This document shows, piece by piece, positions 13,261 to 26,600 of a stretch of 64,000 nt of DNA. The stretch is taken from positions 47,721,853 through 47,785,852 of the forward strand of contig NW_024881282.1 in NCBI RefSeq assembly GCF_018691265.1, in the 5' to 3' direction. Within the stretch, counting starts at the first letter, position 1. Each line of letters opens with the position of its first letter. The notes beneath the pieces were generated by a model. It did not search any database. It was not told the origin of the DNA and saw only the letters and a program-made list of their open reading frames with translations. The stretch comes from Tyto alba. Its lineage: Eukaryota > Chordata > Aves > Strigiformes > Tytonidae. Position numbers and translations under genes: made by a program.

Positions 13261-16200
13261 TTGCAGAGTGGTAGAGGTGGAACCACAATCTGGGTCTTTT
13301 TTGCAAGGATAAATGAGGAGTCAGAAAGGATGTCATCCTACAAAGAATAGAGTGGCTTGTTCCAGTGCTGTTATGTAGACCATGAGGTAAGTTTTCATTA
13401 ATCTGTATGCTATAGCCACTTTCCTAATCTTGTCAAGAAATTATCAAGTTTTCTTCATTTCATATAAACACCAGACAATGGAAAAATAAGAGAAAAAAAA
13501 ATTTCTTTCTTTTGGTGGTAAATTTTTATAGGTGTTTCATGGTACTTTTCTGTATTGCGTACCTAGTATGTTCTGACATTTTACAAAAGATTTTTGAGAA
13601 ACAGAGGAGGAGCAGAATCAGCAAAAGATATTATATTTACCACTTTGCTTAGTTAGATTGTGACTCTAATTAGGTCAGTTATAAAAGTGTAAAATGCACC
13701 AATAAAAGAGTAGAATTACTCTGGTACACAATCAGGTAAGAATCAAGCTTCAATTTCCTTTTCAAATATTTACACTGCATTTTTCAGGATTAACATTGTA
13801 AGGTCTATAAGTAGTAATATAGAAAGGATGGGATCTTATATGCACAGAGAGTCACTAGAAAGATTGCTGGACTTTGTCTATGAACACTGTCATGGCACAG
13901 ACTGTGTGAGTTGACCTTTTGTTTGAGCACTGGGATGTACAGCCCTACCCTCTGTAGCTGTGATCCCCTCCTTTCTCCTCAGGGTTCCCATTACCACTCC
14001 CTACACACCACTCCTTATCATCCCTTTTATTAGTTTGAGCCTTACAAGTTGTCCATGAAATCTTTGGCAGGGACATATTTGTTGTAAGCACAGTAACTCA
14101 CAGACACAGCACAGAATAAGATAAGAGATTCTGTACTAATTTTCTGCGTTCCCTGCTTCTTCCCTCCTGTAGAGTTAGGAAGAAAAGCTCTCTTTCACTG
14201 AGAAAGCAAAATTGCTGGCTGCCTCGTCAAGCAAGTGAATACAGTGACTGTGGCATTTGTGTTGCAGCCATTTTCATACAAACAGCTCCAGATAAGTTTG
14301 CAGTATCAGCCTCAATGTGTACTTTGTTTGGAAAAGACTCCCCTAATCATCAAAGCACTGCATAAAAAACAATCGTAGCAATTAGGGCATGCCAAATAGA
14401 AGAGACAGCTGTGAAGAACTTTTTGTCCCTTTCTCTGAACATCCTTCCTTTGATTCACTTGAGTTCAAATTTCTAGCCTTCTATTAACTGCTAACACTGC
14501 TCCACTGTCCCCAAAGCAATAACAAGGCCTTGCTCCTCACTCATCCAGTCCTCTCCCAAACATACACACTTTTTTCACTCCATACTTAGGACACCAAAAT
14601 TCTGTAAGGCTCTCATTGCCCCTTCCAAAGAGCGATTTCTGCTGTGGTATCTGACAAGAAATAAGTTAGCATACTACAGAACGGCCAACAGAAGTTCAAC
14701 GTTTAAACATTTATGTTGTAACGTAAACATAGATAAAAAATTCTATTTATCTGTGAGCTTCTTCCCTCTTTCCTCACTTATTTGAGGTTGTTTTAACATA
14801 ACAAGTGTTTCAGAATGAAATCTAGATCACTATCCCACTTGCACAGCATCTAACATCAGCGATCCTCATTTGAATACTTGGATTTAATAGTCAGTAAGCC
14901 GTAAGATAGTAGAACATATAAATTTATTTGTAATCGAACTGTCATCTACATCATGCTACAATTTTATCTTATCCCTGTCAAATTTATTATCATGAAGCTA
15001 AAAAATGTAGGTTCTTTAGCCTTATAAAGTTAGTTTGGAAGAACTATTAAGAAAAACCCTGAAAACGCGTACAACAGCAGAACACTTAATGCAAGAAGTG
15101 GAGTCCTTTAAGAACAAGCCGTGCTGTTCAATAGCCGTACCACAGCAGGCAGGAAGTGAAAAACATCACTGGTTTCACGTGAGCAACCAACATTTCAGAG
15201 GAATTGTAAAAAGGACTGAGTTCAGTCTACTATAATTTAAATTAAGTTTGTGGTTTAAAACAAATTCCAAAGGACATGAAAATATTAACAAGTTGATTAA
15301 TTGTTTTTCTCTGACAAACTGTTTTGTTCTTGCTTCTAATGTAATGGAAGAGATAAGGGAAAATTAACACAATATTATGCATTTTCTTTAGGATGATCAA
15401 TAGTGTTTTGTGTGATTAAGAAGCTACAAGAAGAACAACATGCCAGGTACAAATGATCACTAACCTCCACTGACCTCCAGGCTGGTTAAGTTATTAAAAC
15501 TATTAATATTAAAAAACTTTATAGATGATTCTCTTGGAACTATCACAAATTCTTTGGGCATAGAAACTACTCCTAAATTAACTGGTTTTTGTAAGATATT
15601 TCATGTTGGACTCTTCAACAATAGTTTAATTGCACTGAAAGCAAATGCAAATAATCCTTAAAAAATAAAAAGAGATGAATAAGGTGAGCTGAGTGAGCTG
15701 CTGCAAATCTCATGTCTAAGAAGAAAACCCCATATTCATTGCACCTAACTGTAGGTGGCAGCTTGGGAACTAAATTACCACAGGTTCTCTCAATACATGA
15801 TTAAGAGAAAAGCATCTCCTGAGTGTGATTCAAGTTTAGAGGTATCTTTGTAGGTGTCTCTATTGCCTGTGAAAGAGCTTGAAGTGACAAATGTTGTATG
15901 AAGTTCATCAGAAAAAGTCTTGTCTGTCCCCTTGGTGGGATAAACCAAATTATTACATTATGTTTGGACCTAGAAAGTGACTGTTTCAGAGAAAATAAAT
16001 AATCTATGAGGATGGAAAGAAAAAAACAACAGCTATAAAAAACTAGCACAAATATAACAAATATTGGGATTTAGATATTTAATTGTGTCTAGTGAACTTG
16101 ACAGCCTCAAATTTTAGGTTGTCCAACTTGAAAGTTTTGAAAGGAAATTAATTTCTTTGAAAAAGGTGGTACTTTGTAATAACCATAAGCACTCAGATGC

Positions 16201-19200
16201 AGAAATCAGTCACCGCTTTAATAGGCCTATTTCCCATATGCCTGTAACACAGATACATCAACATGTTTGTATTTTTGGACATCAGGCATTTATCTACCTT
16301 TTGCCTTCTATTTTGAAGGGTATTGTTCTAATTTGCCTGAAGCTTTCTCTTTCTTACTCTGATAAAAAGCTCTACATCTGTGTTCTTGGGGCTGCCTGGT
16401 TTGAAATAAGAATGGCTGCAACCAAATTGTCAGCGCCAACACACATCTGGAGGGCATACTCAGAACAATCTGCAGATCCCCACTAGCTAAGACAGCAAGC
16501 ACAACATCCAAAGTGAAAATAAGCAGACTGGTTAGACAGGTGACAGTTCCAGTGCTTTCCAAACATTTCTACTTCTAGATAGTTTGCCAAGCAAAGTAGC
16601 TTGCAGCTCAGGGGGGATTTACCAGAGAGATTACAGTGACAACAGCCAACGAGCAGCACCCTTTGCAGAATACACATCCAACTTGATTAAGGCTGCATGT
16701 AGCCCTGTCACTTGCTATAAGCCTTCCTACTTATTTCAAGTTGTTAAGCAGCAACCACAATTCCTTAATGATATCCTTCCCCATAAGCAATAGCTGTAGC
16801 TGTTACAGCGATGTTGTGCAGTTCCTAGCGAGAAGAAAAATGACTCACATGAGGGAGGTGGTAATCCTCAAGAGAAACTTTCCTAAAACAATGTATGAAA
16901 TACTCTGCAAAAGTATGAGAATGCTTTAATGAACATCCCATTTTTATACTGGCTGAATTGCTTGTTTTCAGATCTTGTTTCTTTAAGTATATGAGTAGTT
17001 TCTGGATTAATGTTACTCTTCAGAAATGCCATGGCAGTAAGTGGAGAAGGAGGGAGTCTAATGCTGGCAGCTGAATGCAAGTGCTGTGTAAATCTGTAGT
17101 GAGATGCTGCTGAGATAGTAGAGTAGATAACTTTTGATACATGTGCAAACACACCGATTGACCATCGACCCAATAAATATTTCTCCTTGTGTGTACATAC
17201 AAGGCCTATGTGTGTACATATACAGTTGCATTGCCATGTATTCAGTAAACTAATTCATTGTAGTAGTTCTGGATAATGATCTATTTCACTATCTCTACTA
17301 TCTCTGTAGTACTAAGAAGAAAGCTGTGAGAACATATTAAAGTGAAACATGACTTCTCCACAGAGATTTCTCCATTTCCTGTGCAACTGGCTCATTTTAG
17401 CATTATCTTTCTCCATCACTTCTCCTCACCATTTCTAAGGGACTTTCTGTAACTTTATATCACCAGTTTGTTTTAAGAATCAAAAAAAAAAAGATGCCCC
17501 TCTGATAAAATCATGCCCAGATCCATCACACTTATCAGAGCTATATCTGCACTAACTTTCAAAGTAGCCTCAAAAGATTTAAATAACGTACTTTGGAACA
17601 CAGATGTTTAATCTGTAATAAGAATTATAACATTTGTAACAAGTACATGGGAGGAGAATATAATCCCAAATAGAAGTTCTGTACTATTGGTATGATTCAT
17701 CTGAAATAATTTTAGGCACTGAAAATTAGGTGTTTAACTTAAACTAGACGGTTTGTCTCCCCTTAATTAAGCAATGGATGCACATACCTCCAGAGTGTAA
17801 GTCATTCTACCTTCACATAAACATCTCAGAAAAGTGAAAGGAATTGCTCTCAAGAAGTATTTATCTCTACCATCTGGCTACAGTAGAAGCCCAAGAAACC
17901 AGCTCAGACTAGACACCAACCTTTTAATTGGCTGTAATGAGGTAGGATGAATTCCACTGTGACCAGAACCTCCATATGGTCTCTGAAAGTATCTGGACAT
18001 TAACTCCTCACCTGTGTGTTGTCTGTTCTGAACCTCCAGAAGAGTCTTCCACCCTTTCCTGGTCTTACACATATAAATAATGTTGCTTCAGTTTTCAATA
18101 AATGCAAAAAATTCAAGACAGAATTAATAGCTTTTCTTCAAACAGTTTTTGTTCTGTGCTCCCCACTCTACGTTGATGCTGGACTTCACTGATCTATGAC
18201 AAAGAAAAAAGAGCTAGGACTCTCTTGAAGTTTCCTGGTATTTTCAATTCGTCCCAAGATATCTGTAGACAGGAAAAAGCAGTCCCAAACAGCCTGTCCC
18301 CTGTGCTCCACATCTTTTATTCATGCTGACTATTTATCACGTGCACTTAATCCTGACTTTACAACATCATTCAGCTATCAGGATCTAATATTACTAAACT
18401 TGAAAAGAAAGCTTTCATTAAAAAAATACATTTCAGAACAATGGTATATACAGACTGGACTTTCAGTATGTACAGGAAGACCGAGAAGGCAGATATAGAT
18501 TGGCAATAAGGATTGTGAGCGGATTTTTAACTGAGTACATTTCTACTGCCAAAAGTCAATTATGGGTGGGACAGAACGAGCCTCAATTTTAATCTTTGGA
18601 GCCATGAACATGAACAATTCTCTATGCACAATTTATGAGCTGTTTTACTTATCAGTATTTCCTCAGAGTTTTCACGCAGTCAGATTGATTACCCTTTCCT
18701 CATACTGTTTGTGCATACTCAAGTTTGGCTATACAGTTCATAAAATGGACATGAACTGCATACTGTACCATACAAAGAAATTAAAGACAGTGACATGCCA
18801 ATCATGGTTACTAAATTTTTGTTTGAAAACACAATATGATGTCACTTATAATAAAAATTGGTATTTCCAAATACCTCAGCAACAAGCATAACCTAAATAA
18901 TTGGGGATTTTTTAATTAGCAAAATTCCATAGGTCATCTAAACAGACAGAATACAAGAAAAAATATAAATGGGAAGAGTTTTATTTTTTCTATAACAAGC
19001 TTGGCTTTCATTAAACAATTCATTCTGAATAATTTCAGTGCACAAAGAAGTTTTTTTTCACCCTTGAAATCCATAATTTCCATGAATAAAAATCTCAGAT
19101 TACCTGATTATCAGAAAATAATAGTCATCTGACATAAAACAGCTCAGGATACCAACATAGCCTAACATTCCCAAAAATGAGGCCTTTGTCCTGGACCTAC

Positions 19201-20209
19201 AAGGTACTGCATTTTATTTCAAGAATCTCTTTCTCTATACAGTTCTAGCAACCCAGACACAGACTGTAGTTCTGCACATGACCAGCAAGGTGGCCACAAA
19301 ATAATGAGTATACAATCTGTGTGACTCAAGAAAACAGGGATTAATACTTCAGTACATCCATAGACAGATAAACTGATTTCTCCAAGCAGCAGCACTAGCA
19401 GTGGAGGTTTCTGTCCAAGTTTACTTGTAAAACCTTGTTATAGAAAGTCTGGCAGAGCTGTTCATGGAATTTCCCAAAAAACAACTTCACTCTGTGGCAG
19501 TGCCTGATGGTTACTAACGAACGACTGGATTGATTTTTTGAATTATGAAGAAACGTGAATATAGAAATTTTAAGCATATATATCTTACTGGAGTTAAGTC
19601 TTTGAGGTTGAAATACTCCAAGAACAAATATGTGGCTATGGAGCACTTAGAAATTAATAATGTAAAATGTAAATCAAGATATTTCACATTTTTCATGATA
19701 ACAGAATATGGTTTTTTGCTATTTCAATTTACTTGCCTACCTAATCATGACAATAGATACACTTTAATACAACAAAGTAATGAGAACAAGTTACAGACAT
19801 AACGCCCTCTACAATAGGATGCAGTCTATTTGTTTAAAAAACACCATTCCAGATTGTGGAAGAAATAATGGCCTGTATGGCTTGAAATTCTATCCTGTGA
19901 TAATGTAAGAGGTTGCAAATTGTCTAACCACAATGAAATGGGATGATATTCTTACTCCAATGAGTAAATAGAGAAACTCCCACTGATTTCAACAAGAACA
20001 TAGCAAGGTCTGATTTTGCAAAGTTTCTAAAATTAAGTATTTGAAGTGATGGAGCGAACATTGAACGTCTCCCTAAAGGACATCAGAGCAGTGATAAAAG
20101 TAGAAAGATGCAGAAGCTTATAAATATAGGGTAGCAAATGCTAGTCTGTTTGGAACCTGACTCCTCAATAACTTAAGCATTTTATTTACCATTTCTGCAT
20201 CTGTCTCTT
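13261..20209. other. NAV3 intron 1 segment, no genes seen
   Basis: AT-rich DNA with no recognised exon. Possible regulatory-looking sequence lies around 14270-14420 (tttgtttggaaaagactccc, taatcatcaaagcactgcat). A short 21-bp-period direct repeat of tgtgtgtacata occurs at 17188-17220. Confidence 0.6.
19970..20025. repeat. Possible ancient repeat core (cccattgacttcaat-like)
   Basis: The phrase 'actcccactgatttcaacaa' followed by 'gcaaggtctgattttgcaaa' resembles the CCCATTGACTTCAATGGG core seen in an old repeat shared by birds, crocodilians and turtles. It is short and diverged; chance or conservation for another reason is possible. Confidence 0.3.
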
Positions 20210-20395
20210 CGGTTTTGGTGAGGCACCTTCACACCCCAGAGGAACTGGGGGAGGCAATGCAGTTTGGGAGAGGGACAGTGGAGGGACAGAGCACAGACCT
20301 GCCTGCCAGTCCCCAGCCTGCCACTGGGAATTTGGGTTGCTGAGCTGCTGCTAAGGGTGCTGGGGACGCACTGACTGAAATGCATGGTCTAAATG
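20210..20395. other. GC-elevated island in intron 1, function unknown
   Basis: About 185 bp with clearly higher GC than its flanks (gcagtttgggagagggacag, cctgcctgccagtccccagc). Two overlapping minus-strand frames are open across it, but neither has a recognised domain or convincing splice pair. It could be an eroded repeat or a regulatory element. Confidence 0.35.
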
Positions 20396-20544
20396 ACACA
20401 GAGATCAGTCCTTCTGATTTTGCCTGTTTTGGTACTGAACATGTAAATTCTACAAGTAATGGAAAGCAAAAAGATGTGTTGTACATCTCACTTTTATTAC
20501 TATGAGCAGAAACTCCATCCTTTCTAAGTCTTCATCAAAAAGAT

Positions 20545-20640
20545 AACATATATGACATACACATATAGATATGTACACATGTATAATATGTATTAATATA
20601 GGTATGCTGTACTATATGTGATACATAGCACGTGTAGCAA
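20545..20640. repeat. TA/CA-rich degenerate microsatellite
   Basis: Irregular atat, acat and gtat words over about 95 bp (acacatatagatatgtacac, gtataatatgtattaatata), ending at a short A-run. Similar shorter patches occur at 10705-10737 and 12484-12535. Confidence 0.7.
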
Positions 20641-23600
20641 AAAAAAAAATTTTAGTGTGTAGCTCATTTAAGTGTCTCTAAATCATCTTCCACAATGTTT
20701 AAAAAATATTTTACTGAGTATACCTTAAACTTTCGTAAATACATAGAAAAATGCCAACAGGTATCTGTATATGAGCATACATATCTATCTGTATCTTTAA
20801 TATATGCCATATACTAAGTATATATAGTGGTTTCAGTCTATGTAGGATGCACATCAGGTGCCAGAATACTAAACCTACATTTGTTATCGCCGTGCTATAA
20901 AAATGAAATCTCACAGTGGCTTTAGAGGAGCTGTAGTAATATGTTCAGTCAATGCTTTGCTGTCTTAACATTTTCAGTCATCTCCACTCCAATCTGTATC
21001 CTGCTGCTCTGAAAATGTTAAGAGTTTAACTAACTGTTAAGAATAAAAACTCCAAACTGCACTCAAATGAAGACATTTGCTTGATCTGACAAATTAAAAA
21101 GCACTGTGAAGTAATGATGTCTTACACAGTCCTTAAATCTCCATTTGGAATTGTAGCAAGTATTAGTTAAAATATCTTAATCCCTAAAGTCTGATTAAGA
21201 TAACCAAAGGTAACTGTAGAAGAGAGATGTTGCACTTCCAGTTTCTTATTTTGTAACACACTGTCTACTTTTATATTTCTGTTAAAATGTTTCAACACTA
21301 AAAAAATAGTTGCGTCATCACATAGCTGGTGATGGAACCACATAAATCATATCAAGACAAAGATGTAATCTCAAGAATTACTGATTTCTTATACTTTGCA
21401 TCATAGTGGAACTACATGAACTAATACCCTAAGCTTTTCCAAAAGATCCAAAATGTTTTGTTTCTCTGAAATGTTGGCAATATGCATACATTGCAGAAAG
21501 CTTCTACTCAACCTTCACTTCAGGTTAACTACTGCATCCATGCAGAGTTTTTCAAGAAATTAACTAAATGATAAATACAGGTTTGTTAATGCAGCAGGAA
21601 CCAATATTCACTTTCTGAAAATCCAATTCCACTGATATATGGCTTGATCAAGATACATAATATTTCTCTCTAATCAATTAGGCCAAAATAACATGTTTAT
21701 GTTGAAACTGTGTTCTAACTCTTAGGTTACTCTGTGTAAATGCTGCTGAGATCCTTAAAGACATGTATACAACTGAGTGAAAATTACTTTTGAAAATACT
21801 GACTTTATTGTCATTCAAAATTAAATTTTTAATAGGAAGTGAAGGAAACTTTGTCCCTTTAGGCTGAAATATGACCACTATCACTCTGCCTTTGCTGGCA
21901 TTTATATGAGTATTTCAAAATGAGATCTTATAAATCTCTCAAATTAAATGAGATCACCTCCAATGTTCAGGAGAAACCAGATCAAGTTTTCCATAGATGC
22001 AAACATGTTCCTAATACCCTTGCTTTTAGGGAGTCTGAGTTCTCCAGTATCTCTTTTGCTAATCTGAATCTCCTGTATTATATTCGTATTCTGTTGCCAA
22101 ATCCCCTTTAAGTAATTTTTTTGAATGACAGTGTTTAGTCCAACACACTGGTTCCCAATATGCTTAGTTTTGTGTACTTCTCTGAAGCTTCATCTGATTT
22201 GCTTTTTCAACTTCCCTCATGACTTTACATTGTCTCTGCATCATGTCCACATATGAGGCAGTGTAACCCAGAAAAATCCTTCACTGGTAATGTTAGGCCC
22301 TGGGAAGAAAGCCTTGTTTTCATTTCCACACATCTTTCTTTTATTCCCCACTCTCTTCTGCTAATAGCTTATTTTATAAACCAAAACTCTTTAAGGCTGT
22401 GACTGACATAGCTGTCCTAGACTAGGAGGGTTTCTTCGCCCTCGTTCACCAGTGACACAACCACCAACCCATTCCAGACAACTAGATGAAGAAACTTTGT
22501 TCTTTCTTAGGAGTGGTCTGTATTTGAAAGTTTTGCAAATTAGACTGTATTTAAAAAAAAAGGCATCTGGAGATGACATCACCTATGAACACATCATTTG
22601 ACTGTCAATCACCACACATAGTTTCTCTGTAGAGCAACCTACTTCTTAGGTTTCAGCTAATAGTACAGAACTATACCAGCCTTTATCGTGTTACTGCAGT
22701 GAAGACTCTGTTATTCTCTCCTCACCTTTGTCAGGATTGAAAATTTACATGGGAAAAAAAAATGTATGTTGTATTTAAAATGCCTTCTACAGTGTCTTTT
22801 TATTACAAGCAAGAACAAAGAATGGGTGCATTATTAAATTTTCAGACGGGAAGCTGTTAACATCAGTAACTGATTAGGTAAAATGAAAATCAGTTTTTCT
22901 AAGGTCATTCAAAGTAATTTCAATAACATGTTAAAAAGTAGCTAATTAGATTATTTCTTCAGTATTAAAAAAAAATAAAATGAAATAATAGTCACCAAAC
23001 TTTACTCTAAAAATAATGACATTATTACCATTTCACATATAAGCTACATTCAAGGAGGTACTTGATAGAAACCAGAAGTGAAACTAGATTGTGGCTTCCC
23101 ATGCAAGTCACTAGTCCTTACTCCCTCTCAGAAGCATTTCAAAAGCAAATCTGAACCTGCAACTCTCAAGTTTTCAGATTTGTGCTGCTTCTTCATGAGA
23201 AACAGATTCCTTCAGCTCTTCCTTCCAGCACTCTGTCTCTGACTGGTGAGCTGGCCAGCAATGACTAAAGCAGGCAGACTGATCAGCTGAGGAAAGTTCT
23301 AAACTCCTTTTGAACTTTTATTTGTTATTTCACATTTAATGCCTATTTATTTCCACTACAGAGACAGCTTACAAAAAAAAAAAAAAAAAAAAAAAAATCA
23401 AACTGAAAACCAGACCAAAACAAAAAGTACCCTAAAAGAAAGAAAACAGCTTGTTTACTGCATAGATGTGTTGCCAGGAAATCCCATTGTTGTAGTGGTG
23501 AGTAAAAGTCCTGCACTGTGACTTATGTGTTATCCTAAATCATATATGAGCCATGCAGCCTTTCCTGAGTAATGAAAGTGGTCAAAATTTTACAGCACTT

Positions 23601-26600
23601 GCTAGGAAGTCATCTTTCTGTGCATGACCACTCTGATTACTAAGCTGTGATGGTTTTACACACGCCCTGTAAATCAAATCCTGATGCACAACAGGAAGTT
23701 TTCATTGCCAAATCTTTTCGAGTTCAACACTGCATCAACATGATACAAAGCCAGGTGTTAAAGTTGTCAAAGGGAGATATTTTGAAATGGAAAACACAAG
23801 AGAGAGCTCAACATCTATTTTTGTCCTAGCTTTTCAAATTTGATGCAATTCACTAATTGGAGAGTTTCTCCTGAATAAAATATTTTGCACTACTGTTGAG
23901 AGATATATAGAAGGATGAAATGCTTTCCGCTGTATTAAGATCAGAGGGGTAGAGCAGTAAAGGAGGGTTTACAGGAAAATAAACATAAACTAAAAAGATA
24001 AGTCAGACCAAACGGCATGCTGAAAGTAGGCTAGGACAATACTAATATTATACTTGGTTAACTTCTCTCATGTTTTATGCAGAGTTAGTACAGACGTTTA
24101 ATGGCTGGCACCTTCTCAGTTTATATATCCAGAAATACTATGATCCAGCCCTAACCACTTTAAAATTATGCTTCCCTTTGATTTGCTTATTTTCCAAGTT
24201 CTATCAGCTTGGTTTACACAGAACATACACAAGAGCCATCAGAAATCTGCACATCTTACATGAGGGAATTATCCCTTCACATTTACCAGACAAAACACTC
24301 TGCATTCCTTTTATGAATTTTAAGTGAGTTATGCTATCTTTCAGCCAACATCCTCTTGCCAGTAAAAACAAAACAAAACAAAAAAAGGTTTGTGACCTTA
24401 GAAACATCAGGGGCAAGTGAAGATTCATACAAAATATTCCACTAGTAGGTTTGAGAATAGATAGTTGCTTCCTCCTCTTCCAGCTTAATCCCCAAACACC
24501 CTCGCTGTCAAAAGGCTATTGTTAAGGCATGGGCTTCCTCCAAGACCACATCCTGTGAATCAGGTCAAAGTGAAACACAGAGCTGCTTTAAATGAACTAC
24601 TCTTTGCGTGCTCTGTATGCAAGTGCAAGACTCAAAAACTACATGACTCAAAAAATTAGCATAGGAGAGAAAAGGGGACAGTGGACTTAGACCAGAACGA
24701 ACACATAGTTAAAAAAATTAGCAGTTCTCATTTGTAATTTATGACCTTTATTATATACTAAATACAAGAGTTTCTGCTAGAAGCTAGAAGCTAGACAGTG
24801 TATTCAAAGGCAGAAATTAGGAACAAAAAAGTAATCTCTCCTTTAAAAAGTCCTGTTCTAATTCCATAACTATTTATATTTCCCACATCATATTTAACAA
24901 GTGAAAAGCCTATGAACCATATTGTACACAGGACTTTTGATGAGTGTTATACTGCTCCACAAAGGGCACAACATATTCTGCATGTGTAATAAATTGTGTC
25001 AGAGTTTGTGCTGATTGGATATATCAAAATCAAAGAATGTGGCTCCTGCAGTAAAATTCCACCTCCAGCTCGGAGCTGGGCCCACAGTGATGCTAGCCAC
25101 TGACACTGAAATGAAGAAAAAGCCAAAACTGTCCTTATGAAGCTAGCAGGAAAAATAACTCATAATCTGGATGTTTTATTCTTAACTGATCCCTTCGAAA
25201 AGACAAAGGATGGCCTTGTGGTTATGATGTGGAGGCTGGGACTCGAGATATATGACTTGAAATTTCTAGTCCTGCCACAAAATCCCAGCCTGAGTGTGGG
25301 AAAATCATCCATTTTCCCTTTAATCTCTTCTCTCCCTCTGCACTGAAGGGATAATATTTTTCACTTTCTCCCACACTCAGTGTAATACAGCCATCTATTC
25401 TGTAGAGCTGCAACTAACTTCTCGTATGCATGCACACTACCTGTTGTGATAAAGCATCAATTAGTAAAAATTTCTAGGATCAAGGTTTAGTTGAAACTCA
25501 GAAAATATCCACAGATATTCTCATACATTTTTACCTGAGAGGAGAAATGTTTTCCAGCTGAACCTAACTTCCTAATCTAGCATTACCCCTCACCCTGCTG
25601 GGTGCATTGGGATGTTCCTGTCTTCTAGGGAGCAGTTTGTACAGCCTCTACAAAATGCAGCCAACTGAAATATTCACTGAAGTGCCCCTGAAAGGATTTT
25701 AAAAGGATCTCAGAGCCCTAAACTGAATTGGGTTCACAGAGCTTCTATGCTCCTTGCTATAGAGCAAAGAACTGAGTCCCTCAGAGTTACTCCACTGCTC
25801 GACCTCACAGGACCTTGAGGCATGAGGGCACTCCAATGCTGATATCCTATATGTCAGGGGAATTAGTGTTTCCAAGCAAGCAGCTAGCTGGCTGCTCTCC
25901 AATGATACCCTGTGTTTTCGTGAAACTTAACTGGAACTGCAATACTTCAGTGAAATGCCTCTGAAAACCCTCCTAATGTACAATGTCATTTTTTTCAAAG
26001 GTATCAAAGTCATCTCCAGATGGAGTCTTTACATGTCTATGGCACTGTGGGCCACAGGGCTGTCAGCTCAGGTTCCCAACTAGGTTTCATTACCACAGAC
26101 CCGAACTCAGCTGAATCAAGGAATGAGAAAAGAATGAGAAGACCATCAGGATAGCCATCGAGTCCTTTGCATGAGGAAGGATCAAGGCTAGTAATGCTAT
26201 GAATCGCAGGTGTACATATGTTTGTGTTTTAAAATCCTCCGGTGATGGAGATAGTACACCTTCTGCAAGCAGAGCTTTCCTCTGTTTAACTACTGTTACT
26301 GCTGGGAAGTTTTACTAAAGCCTAACTAAAACCTCTTGGGGTATAATATAAGCCCATTATTTTTATCTAGAGATGGAGACCACATATCTCCATTTATGGT
26401 CATGGAGAACAGATTGCTCCAAGGGACTGCAAGAGTGTTGTACCAAGCAAACGTTACTAGGTTGCTTCAGGTTCTGGAGCTCTGCTGGCACATCCATAGT
26501 GCAGCAACACTCAGACACACTCCTGCATTCAAGGACAGTATTTTTTAATGAGAAGTTGATCAGAAAATCCCCAAGCAGCTTTCATAGGTGCAGATGCAAT

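Noticed and set aside
16157..16486. 109-codon plus-strand frame
   Set aside because: No family match, no splice-site support, and competing minus-strand frames cover the same bases.
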